A stretch of DNA of 60,000 nt. It comes from Symsagittifera roscoffensis (taxonomy: Eukaryota; Xenacoelomorpha; Acoela; Convolutidae). The stretch spans positions 35,440,540-35,500,539 of the forward strand of contig NC_087063.1 of the NCBI RefSeq assembly GCF_963678635.1, given 5' to 3'. Of the stretch, positions 10,681-22,600 are shown piece after piece (within the stretch, counting starts at the first letter, position 1; each line of letters starts with the position of its first letter). Under the pieces are notes generated by a model. That model made no database searches and was not told the DNA's origin. It saw only the letters and a list, made by a program, of their open reading frames with translations. A program made the translations under genes and the position numbers.

Positions 10681-13600
10681 TCAGGCAGACTTGATGAGAC
10701 CGTACTCCTTCAATTTACCCAGAGCGTCCTCACTGAAACAAAAACATAAAAGAAATTTTCAGTGCAATAAACAGCCGCCCTTTAAGTTTTTGATAAGGTG
10801 CCTCGTTAATACATTGAGACTCCCATTTTGTGCTCATTTTTATAATAGGCCCAACAAAATTTCATCAAATGGAGTGTGAGTACTGATCATGAATGAAAGA
10901 CACATTCGCGGATAATAAGTCGATCAAATTGTTTTCAAAGCTCTCCCAAAACAATACATAACAAAAACGCGCATAATTAGCCATTCTTTTTCCCGCCGCA
11001 GGTAAACTTTCAAAAATCGCGCCAAAAAAGCTGCTGCAGAGTGCTATTTGATCGGCAAGTTTGAACTAAAATATTGCCTTTTAGACGACGTCATCACTCA
11101 TTCAAACTCATTTTGGCACTCAAACCGCTTATAATCAATTTAAGGGCCGTTCAGGCTAAAATGGATGCCGCAAAAATATCATGTCATAAGACGACGATTT
11201 GAGTTAACGATTCATGATCGATTTGAACATAAGTTGAAATCTGCTGCTAGCATGACTCATTGTTATTCTCACCACACGGATCTGATGGAGGACTGGTCAG
11301 TGCCGGGGGCCATAGAGAGGGCCATGAGTATCTCCAGAACCTCAGTGTCCTCAACTATGGACTCTGCCATGTTCCTGCTCCCATTGTGGATCAGGTTGTT
11401 CAGAATGTGAACTGCGCGTCTAACTAGCTCCCCATTCTCATTCACTAACAGTTCCTGGAAATATTTAAATTTATAAGCAAAATATCAAGTTCTATAGCAG
11501 CTTACATCTTCTCGCGTGTTCTCTTTTTTGAGGTGTATTCTGAGACACTGAAGAGGATGGAAGAAATGGCATAGCAAAAACAAATATACTAGCGCTAAAA
11601 ATATATTTCGACATCAAATGAAACTTAAAACAGAAAAGAAGCAACAGCGATCAGCTGTTTTGATCAATGCTTAGCTAATTAACTACAATCATTGTTCCTT
11701 CTTCGTCGGTATGTATGAAATAACGAACTCTATCAAACTGACCTTGAGTATTCCCATCCAGCTCTTCACATTCATGATTTTATTGCACACATCCACACTG
11801 CCCTCGGACAGGATGGCCAGTCCCCCCGCGGCGGCCGATGCCAGTTGGGGGTCATCCTCGTGTTCCCCACAGTAGAGAGTCCACAGCTTCACCCTCTCGT
11901 TGTCCCCCTGGGCGAATTTGGTCCTCATGTCAGCACTGTGGTGCACCATATTCACCACACACTCCACAGCCGCACGACGCAACATGTCATGGTCTGCAGT
12001 ACAAGAAAAAAATCAAGTTTAACTTTCAAAGTAAAATAGGTTTTTGCTGCACACAATTGTGACTGTTACTTTAGCGCATGGCAAAATTTATCAGAAGAAA
12101 ATAGCAAAAGAATACATTGCCAGTAGAATAGTCCCACGGCGAAAATCTAAAAATTTCTTACGCTGGGTAGATTTAACGACCTTCACATACTGTGACACTT
12201 ATAGGAAACTGTTGTGACGTACATGTTAAGACGTGAAACAAATTTAAGGATCCTTAAATGATGCCTCTCCACCTCTCAGAAGTTAGAGGCCCACCATGCC
12301 TGAGTGAGTCTCAATCATGCGCACAGCTTGTCATGCGCTGGTCTTATCACTCGTTGATAAATGGTGTTATATATATAGTTAGTGCACCCACCTTCGTACA
12401 TGTACTGTTCGATCTTCTCCGCGTCTTTGTCCTTGATGAGTCTGTCCACCACTGAGGGAGATGCGTGAGTGATGTTGGTGAGGGCCAACAGGGACTCGAA
12501 GTTCTGCAGGGCACTACAGTCCATGTGGAGCAGTTTCACCAATGGACGGATCAACTCGTAGATGCGTTGGCCAGGGAATGCCTGCAAAATATTCACAATA
12601 TCAGCTAGAGAAACACAGCTGTATTGAATTTCAATCAACGTTTTTTGTTCGAACTTTTAAAGAAGGCGCGGAATATTTATGCTTGAGGTGATTTTTTCAT
12701 TCAGTCAATTTTCGGCTTTTTAACTAAGGCATTCTGACGGATTTTTTTTAGGCAAAACTTTGGCCTGAACTCAAATTAAAAAAAAAAAGATTAACTTGTG
12801 ACCATTTTTTTTGTCAAATTACAGGGCTCTGAAAATTGCTTTTTAGGCCAATTTGGGATTAAAAAAGAGCGAAGCAGTGCGTTCTTATAACATGCGTAAG
12901 CAACATGCGTAAGCAACGGATTAATGCGTGCCAAAGTGAATTGAGGCTAAAAAATTTGTTAAGACGCTGAACACACCCTTTGCATTTCACATTGCGTGTG
13001 AATATGTAAAAAGATCGAATAAATGAAGAAAAAAAAGTTTTGTTTTGTCAATTATTTAACCAAAAAACTTTTAATAGGTCTTAAAAAGCAGTCGGAACAC
13101 AAAGGGCATCGCCCTGATATACGAGCAACCTTGTTTTATCCTTCCTGAAAATTCCTTTATGTATATTTTTTAAATCGACTATTTTGAGAATCGATTTACC
13201 AATGTTTCCAATATTTCTCTTCTTAATTACTACCACAGAATTATCAGACTGATTGTTCCGACTTTCGAAGAAAGAGCAGAATATTTATGCTTGGTGTGGT
13301 TTTTTTGAAGTCAAATTTCGACTTCTTAATTATTCAATGTTGACAAAATCTTTTATACCATCTGTAATATATTGTTGTATTGAGCTCAAATTTCAGAACC
13401 TCACTTATAATCTTTTCTTGTAAAATAGCGAAAGTTACGGGGAATTGAAAATTGCTAATTTGGCCTATTTGGGACAATGAATGCGCGATATATTGTGTTC
13501 TTATAACACGCGTGAGCGGCTAATTAAAGCGCTCCGAATTGATTTGAGGCAAATCAATTGAGCGCATTATTCGGTCACAAGACGCTAAATACATATAGTT

Positions 13601-16600
13601 TACATTAGTGTATGAGGAAAAAATTGTAGAAAAAATGATGGAACAAAAACGTTTCGTTCATTTTTTTTTATCATTTCGTCAATTTTTCAACGAAAAACTT
13701 CTAAATCGACCTTAAAAAGCAGTAGGAAAATTCAGAGCTTCGCCCTGATATACGAGCAGTCTTGTTATAATTGATATTCATTGACACTGCACACTAAGAT
13801 AAAAACTGATCCGTGAACTTGCATCAATTGCTGCAAAAGAAGTATGTTACGAGAGAGCGGAAAACATATAGGTTGACCGCCAAATCAGTATTTGTTTGAT
13901 GGCGTTTGAACTAAATATCGTTGCTTGTGTAAAGTCGTGTACGACCTATTCAGTGAAAACTTTAGACTTGAATAAGTTGCTAATAATAAAATTGACCAGT
14001 GCCATGATTTAAGCAAAATTCATGGTATGTTGATTACATTTTTGCTAGTAATATTCACTAAGATAAATTCCATCATCGACACCAGGTGGATAAATTCTAG
14101 ACACAGAGGCGAAGCTTCGCTTCGCAAACACTTGCGAGAACATGACAAAAAGCAGCTCTATAAAGAGCAATTATAATAAAAATTAGAAATAAGCCTGGAG
14201 TTAGTCAGAATTCGGCTAGTTCTGAGATTCGAACTTGTGACGTAAAGATTAAGCGTCTCAAACACTAACCACTCAGCCACGGAAGCTTCAAAGGCACCAA
14301 ACACTAGCCATACATAAAGCAGAGAACTGATGCTATGCAATTTCAAATGCTACAGAGAAATTTCCAAATGATAGAACACTTTTATTTACGAATTAGGTTA
14401 GAAAAAAGAAGGTTCGTAATTTTACACTTAGTTGATAGCAAGTGTAAATAAAGCATTTTGCATTCCCCGTTTTCAATGACACTATGGGACGTCGGACGAA
14501 CTAACAACAAGCATTCGAAAGTTATTTAAAATTAGTTCCGAGCTAGATGCAAAATCTTTGATAAGAGTGACGTAGCATCTGCAGTATTCTTTCCAAGGAA
14601 GCGGGCTGAGTTTTGAAAAAAAAATTAAGACCCTATTTATGTAGACCCTATTTCGTCGCAAATTTCTGCTGCGCAGGCGAATTTTTGGGCCCTCGCGAAA
14701 AGCTTTGACCCAAAAATAGCAATTTTTTGGCGCGCACTCCCCTCAATTTTCATTTATATTTGCACCCGCGCCTATGGAAACTTTTTTCAGTTGATCAACC
14801 ATAAATGGGTGTCGCATTATTTGGCGAACAGAATGATATGGAAATTTTTGCAAACTGGCCAGAATTGAGGGGCTGCGGGGCACGCTGTGGGGCTTGCTAC
14901 GCCTCCCCCTCAGCACATTACTTCTTGTGTAACTGACTACAATCAAAAATTATGTTCAGCTTTTTCAAAACATTACATGGGATTTTCAAATATAGCCAAC
15001 AGAAAATTGGTAATGAGTCAATGAATGCAAGTAATAAAAAATACTGACTAGTTTGTTGAAGACTTGTTTGTTGAAAAAACGTTTGACTTTTTTCCGCTGG
15101 AAAATATCTGATTAAAAACCACTTTCAAAAAGAGGGGTGCCGGACATCAAGCCGACGGGACTTCAAGCCGAATCGTAAAATTAGGGACTTCAAGCCGATT
15201 AGTTCCTTAAAAACTTATGACATATGATTAATTTAACTTTTTTGAAGAATTTCTGAATTTCATGATCTTTCTTTACAAGTTATTGGCGTTTTCATAAAAT
15301 TTAAGCCTCCAAATGATGTTTCGGAAAGTTGAAAAATAAAACACGGTTGAAGGTGCTTTTCTTGTTTATAATTTTTGCATTTCAAAAACCGGCTGATTTT
15401 AGTAACGGATGTCAATCCTAAGTGATTCATTGTCATAAATAACGCTTATTATGGACTAAACGAGCCTAAGATTTTGAAAAGCAACGTTTAACAGATGAAA
15501 AAATAATGATTTGAGGTGCTTGTAAAGTTTAATTTTCGGCCTGAAGTCCCTTCGGCTTGAAGTCCCGTCGGCTTGTTGTCCTAGACCCCAAAAAGAGAGC
15601 TCGATCTTGTTTTTCGTGACTTTTATACTTTGCTGTACCTGTTAACAAACGAAATGATTTCAACTTAAAAAAGTCAAACCGCGAAAATTCAAATTTGAGC
15701 GTGAATAAATTTCGGATATACTTAACAATCTCCATCCTTTTCAAGAATGAGGGGGGGGGGGGAAGGATTTTTTAGTAGATCAAAATGCAGGGTAGCATAA
15801 AAATCTGATGTATTTTCTCAATTGATTTAAATCCGATTTTTATTATTTATCTTTGATTATTTTGATTTTTATTGAACAAATTTTTGTTTCAAGAATCAAT
15901 TAATTCAAGTGAAATTACTGATTCAGCACCCGAAAGCAGAACACAAAAACTGCAAGCTGCGATGTAAAAAGCGTAGCAGAGTTCAAGTTGAAAGTGTGCG
16001 GTAGAAGAGAGAAATCGGTAATCAATGCATATACTGCACAGCTGCTATTTTTGTTTACCGCGGCAGGATGACAAAAAAACTTACGCAGTTGATTTTTATT
16101 CTTTGATTAAAATTGGATTTAACTCATTGATTTAAATTAGGGGGGGGGGGGGGGGAGGGTGGGGAGAGATTGTTAAGTAGATCCTAAATTATTCCTGAAA
16201 AAAAAAACAATCAGAAAAAATCAACAAGACCTATTTAATAGAGTAAATTTTTCCTGAATGGTAACCTTTTTTGCTTATGGTAACCTTGAACGTTTTATTG
16301 ACAAACTCCCTTGGCTTAAGCCGTTTGAATCAGTGATCACAAATTCTGGATATGGGTTGCAAAATATCTCAGCTATGGGCCATATAAACAACGTAATTTT
16401 AAAATTATGAACGTAAAACTGAACAAAACCCTAAGTTTACAAAATAAATTAAAAATAAATGATTGGGTTTTTCTTAAAAGGTAAATTAAAAACCAATTAC
16501 ATTAACAACTATCTGAGCTATCAAGTACAAACTACTCAGTTTCATACATCAACATACTTTCAACTAACATATATCAAGTTTTTATCCAAATTATTCAGCT

Positions 16601-19600
16601 TCGAATCCGGATCAGTTCAAATAGACAGTTTTCTTCTCCAAAGAACTTGCTCATGCTTTGTGCTGAATCCTTTCTATTGGAATCTCTCGCACGGATGGCT
16701 TCTTCGGCTCTTTCACCTCCCGCTCTGCGTGAACAACCAGGGAGCCATCGTCCATCATCTTCGTCTTCAAAGTGTCCATCTTCACATCTTCCGGAATTGA
16801 GAAGGCTTGTGAGAATGTCTTCGTTCGTTTGTGGGTTCCATCCGAACTTTGCCACTCCGTATTTCCTGACATGGTCAAAGTGTTTCCATCTAATTGAACA
16901 TTCACCTCCTCGGGTTTGAACCCTCGAGTGTCTACCACTGACGCCCAGTCGTCTTTTCCAACTCCCGCAGCGTCCCGGAAATTCCTCATTTGCTCATTGT
17001 TCACACCCGAACCGAAGAGAGAATTGAGGCTTCTGCAATCGTTTTCCACCCAATTGTCTTCTTCGTCTCGTAGAAGAGCTTGTATCAGGTTGTCAGCGTG
17101 TGGAGAAAGCCAATTCATTCGACTCGGGTAGAGTGCTGCTGACGAAGATGGTCGAGAGCGCGTGTTTCCGGGACGGACCAGCATAAACGGATCGTAATCG
17201 CCAAAGCTTCGAATCATTTTGATCGTTTTTTTTTCGTTGATTGCTATGAGAAATATGTTGAAGCAAGTGAAGAATTGCGGTTGCAAAATAAATTTAGCGA
17301 TGAAAGTTTTCTTTTTTCAGATTAAGGTCTGAATGAGACGGTTGAAAGAATGCATATTTATACTTCACAAGAATATTCTGGAATAAAATGGAAGCTATAA
17401 AGAGAACAAGCAAGAAAAAGGAGAATAATCTAGAAGAAATACCAAATGTAAAGAAGATTAGAGAGCTGAGAATGTTCTAGAATTTTACGCTGCAATTCTA
17501 CTAGAAATCTCGACGTGGTATTGAATTAATGTAGCTGCGTATAGAACTTCTTTTGGTATGCCATTTAAAATTGCACCAAGGCCAAATCATTTTCTTTGAG
17601 CACAGCACCTCCTCGGCAGTTCTAACACCCTACAGTTTAATTAAGACAATATATAATTGCGCAATGGTGGATTTTCTCCGTAGCTATGAACGAAGTATTC
17701 CATAGAATTTTATTTTCAGAGCGCCCTTTTCGGGAATTGCAGCCGAAGTTAATAAATCAGCAGACAGGCAACTCATCCATTTGCTTGTTTATCTGATCAA
17801 CGCTTGTCGCCTCAGAAAGCGGCATCATTCCCAGTAAAAAAAATAACCCAAAAGGAGGAGTTGCACAGAGTTCTAATGCTGTGATACAACAGCGTTACTC
17901 CACAGGGAAGCAGGAAATGAGAGTATTTTTGGTTTTTACCAACAGCCGAAATGGACAATTCAAATTTCGGGTCTTTTTACTCATTCCGCCCAACATAATT
18001 TAACAGCTGTATTTAATTTCAACCAATCAGATTTGAGCACTGGGTTTTCTGTTTTCGTATAAACAGTAAAAAGACACCAAATTTTGAGTTAAAAGATTAA
18101 AACGAAGCTGATCGGATAAAATTATTTCACTGGCATAGTTGAAATAAGCCTATGTATGATCCCAAACACGAAAAAGAAACTAAGTTGTGAAAAAGAAACT
18201 TTAAAAAGGCGTACCAGCTCCTTATTGAGAACCCCTATTTGACATGAACTCGAAGCGAAGCATGGATGATTTTAATTTGCTCTTGGAATGGTTAAACGTA
18301 AATAAATCAAACCTACCAACCTGGTCGGGGTTTAGAGTGATTCCAACCCTGGCCAACGAGTGGGCTGCGAATAGTTGACCCACTTTAGTACCCGACTTGG
18401 ACAACTCCAGCAGACATTTCACACCTCCTTGCTGAACAACCTTGCCTCTATGCTCGACCTCTTTTGTAATGGCGAAGAACACTCGCGAAAAAGATTCTTT
18501 GGTAGCCTCGCTTTCACTTTTATGCGCGTTAATCATGGCTTCTATGACCCCTGTGTTGACTAATTTGTTCACCCGTTCTTTAATGTAGTCATCGGCGTCG
18601 AAAGGGTGTGTTTCCGGTACGTGGTATTTGGCAAACTGGGCTAGTTTTTCCAACTCTGGGTTCTTTTCCGGTTTGTCGAAGGCGTTTGTCAGATTGACGA
18701 GGATGTTGGCGACTGAGTGCAAGATGGTTTGATCTGCTGCTTTGGCCACTAAAACACGCAAACACTTTCATGTCGCTGAACTTTTACTTATATGGTAAAA
18801 ACTACAGCATGGACGCAAATTTTTTACTACTCTTTCCGATTGAAAACTTAAGATTGCTGTAGAAAAAGCATATGACCAAATTTGAGCGTTCAGTGACCTT
18901 TGAACAGTCCAGCTAGTGCCTCACTGTCTCCGACCAAGTCCTCCTTGACATCTGCGTCTAAAGAGAGGAATGCGACCCCGTCCACCCCACACCTCACCAA
19001 GAACGAGTCTTCACTCTGCATCAACATACGACACTCCTCCGCCAGACCCATCAGAGAGGCACTGTCAAGCACCTTCGAGGACTTGTCACTCCCGCCTAGA
19101 AAAAGAACTATTCCAGTAAAAACAATACTCGTGGATTGTAAAATGCCATGTTTATAATCCACAGCCATTTCTTATGACAGAATAGGACACTGAAAAAAAA
19201 ATTTTAACCCAGAGGCGAAGCTGCACTTCACACCATTTGCGATACAAAACCAAAAAGCAGCTAAGTCGGCAAAAATCGAAAATGCCAAAGAAACTGGATC
19301 TATCAAAATATATCAGGCTAGTTTTTAAACAAAAACATGCCAAGGCAAAAGAATGTGAAATTCGCATCTGAAGAAAACTTACAAATTAAACTTACAAGAA
19401 AACTAACAAAATCATCACGACTTATAAAAGTTAAGTTAACAGTCCCTCCCCCTCACCCTCAAAACAAACACACACACACAAAACTTTTTTTAATCGTCAA
19501 ATGAAAATATTTGAGGCCACTAAGCCGATATAGTACAGGCCGAACTCCATTGAGCCGAAAAAGAAGGAAAATAAAATAAGCAAAAGCCGAAAAAAAATCA

Positions 19601-22600
19601 AAAAATTTAAGACTAAAAACTCGCCATTAAATAAACACACGCACAAAAAAATATGTCGCTCGTCAATAGACGCAACATGAGGCCAATAAAACGATAAAAT
19701 ATAGGCCGAAACCTATCAAGCAGAAAAAAAAAGAAACGCCGAAAAAAATGTACAGCTCAAGAAAAACTTGAACTGTAATTTCTATCAAGATTACAGCAAT
19801 TTGTGCAATCCAAAGAGCATAAAAATTATATTTCCGTAAAAACGACTCAAAACTAGGTCACGAAGCCCATACATTTCAAGCCTAAATCATTTGGGCAGAA
19901 GAAAGTTTTTGAGCGAAAAAAAAAACAAAAAAGAAAAGATACGAAGTCAAGAAATTTCAAACAGCAGAAGTAAATAAAAACACTTAAAGCATCAAAATGT
20001 AAATTCCGTACAGCAAAAAAAAACAATTATAGCATGTGCAACTAAGCCGCAAAACATAAGCAGACGAATAAAAAGCCGACATTTTTTTGAAACGGAATAT
20101 TTCCCGTTTGAAAAAAAAAAGGTCCTGTCAGATTTGAACCCCGGACCTTTGCGGTCCCAGGCGTTATAGTTACCTCTAGGAAAGGTTGCCGGAGAAGAAA
20201 ATTTGAATTCTTTATGAATTGAACCTAAATTTACCATTTATAACTTTGACCGTTCTGTGAAAAAAGTTATTCACGGGAAAAAAGTCTTGTACGAGATTGC
20301 AATACCCTTGCTTAACGCAAAGGTAATGAGGCCAGTTAATAACAACGGCTAACGAATACGTAGAGTAGATGTCTCGCATTAAAACTAATTTGAATCATTT
20401 TGTGAACAATTTGGAATTACATAATTTAATTTGCATACTTGCATAATGTTTTTTTTAAACTGAATTGACAAAGTTTTATGTGAATCTCTACTGACCAGCT
20501 GATCCAGTTTTGCACAGTCCGACTAACGCCTTTGCTCTCACTTCAGAGTCAGTGGATTTAAATAACTCCTGCAAAACATCCACGCCCCCTTGCAACAAAG
20601 AAGCGCCCACTGACGCCTTAACAGACGCCTGAATGATACACTCAAGGGCTATCTTCTGTCTGTCAACTGAATCTGATCTGGCCAGTGCCAACATTACGTC
20701 CACTCCATTGAGCATACCGATCATTTCGGTTCCAACTTCCCTCGGACCTTGAAGCAGCGCAATCAAACATTTCATGCCTTTGCATTTCATTTCAACACTT
20801 GATTCCTCTTCGACCAAAGGTTTCACGTATGACTCAATGTATTCACGGAAGTTGTTCCGTTCTTGATCACTCTGCAAGTCCTCGAAGAACTTGTGAAGAA
20901 ACATCGACACGTGAATAGGCGTGTTTACTGTAGTCGCATAACCACCGTCCTCGGCGACTAGTTTCAATAAACGAGTTACCACCGCGCTTTTCATTAGCAG
21001 AAGCATTAATCCGCAACCTCCTCGACGCAAAAAATTTCGAAGCAGAAGTTTGATACAGTTATCGCGACCGACACTCGACATGCTGGGGTCAACCAAAAGG
21101 TCATTGAGGTCAAGACACATACTTTTAAACTTTTCTTTGTCACCTTTGTACTGAAACTGAGCCCTATCAATATCCGGGTCAATGCTGAGAAGGGCATCCA
21201 GAAATGATTGGCAGAAACGGGTACAAGCATCGCTGATTGGTTCGTTATCAGATCCAATGCCTGAAATGAAATCAAATCATAATTCAAATGAAACAAGCAT
21301 ATAAGCCCAACGATCTTATCGTCCGGAAAATTTTTGACCACTGGAGCAGTATTAGAAAAAGTATATGTAAAAAACCTGGTAAACGTTTTACCTTTTCGGA
21401 TACGCTCGATCTTGACAATAGACAACATCTTGAGAGCCAACACTTCGCTTTTGCATAAGTAAAACAGCACAGACCACATTTCGGACACCATTTTAGCTCG
21501 TTCTTCCTGTGTGTTGTCCACGAGTGCAACTATGCGTAATAAGTTGTTTGTTTCCAGTAGTATACTGGACCCTCCCGATTCATTCGCCAGTATAGCCATG
21601 TTGTTGCATGCCTAAAAATATCCTGAATAAGTTTTTGAATTACTTACATTTTAGGATGCAGTTAATCTAAGATTGTGAAAATATGCCCATTCTGAATGAC
21701 AAAGCGCTCCAAATTTAGACTTATACTGACATCATAATAAAACAAGGATCACCAGTTACTGAACAAGTAGCACAGAATGTTCCGACCATAGTCTTTAAAA
21801 AACACAAAAGTGTATTTTTTTCAAATTAGTGTCGTTATTTCTTGGTGGTGCGATAAAAAGATCTGAACAAAACCTAGTCATTAGGCAAGTTCGATTGTCA
21901 TTATACAATGCAATGGGCAAATCGGAAAACAATTTTTGAAGAAATTTACTCGAAAAAAAAAACATCTTTGAAAATCACAATTTTTTTCAATTCTTTTGCG
22001 GAATTTTTTTTATTTTTGATTACTAAAAGGGCGTTAAAAAACTCCAAAAACTAACATTACTCATTTAAAACTAAAATTAAGCATATATAAGTTATTATAA
22101 CCGGCTTAAATTAAGCATAAACAAGCCTGCTCGCTCGCTTTACTCGCTCAAACTTAGACGAAAAATCAAAAACTTCAAACCGGAAAAATCAAAAACTCCC
22201 CGAGCAACATGTGTAAATTATTGAAAATAAAAAATGGAGGCTAAGTAGTTCCTTTTATTGCTCCAACCATTGAAAATGGGGAGGAACTTCGTATTCGGGT
22301 GTCTCAATTTTTTTCCAGCCAAAATCAAGTACCACAAACAATCATCGCTTGATTTTTTTCTTCAAACTTGATTTTTTTCTTCAAATTTTAATTTATATTT
22401 CAATAACTTATACACGTTTTTTCGTCAAATACTTGTTTATTTCATCGATCTCGAAATGATCTACTAATACGACTGCTTACCTTGTTGATCTTCTCCTGAG
22501 AAGTGCTTGGATCTTCAAGTGCAGTGAGCATGTCCTCTATCAGCTGCGAGGTGGTGTGCTGTTGGTCGTTGATCTCACTCACTCTGGCGTTGATCCTCCT

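Noticed and set aside
7030-13770. CRISPR-like array or satellite
   Set aside because: The repeats are long, in both orientations and irregularly spaced, and the genome is animal.
16595-16919. Additional ORFs overlapping the sHSP gene on both strands
   Set aside because: They are in other frames of the sHSP coding sequence, which itself has clear domain support.
17219-17286. N-terminal extension of the sHSP from the upstream in-frame ATG (hydrophobic leader)
   Set aside because: It would give a signal-like leader unusual for this family. The downstream ATG has a better context. It is kept only as an alternative.
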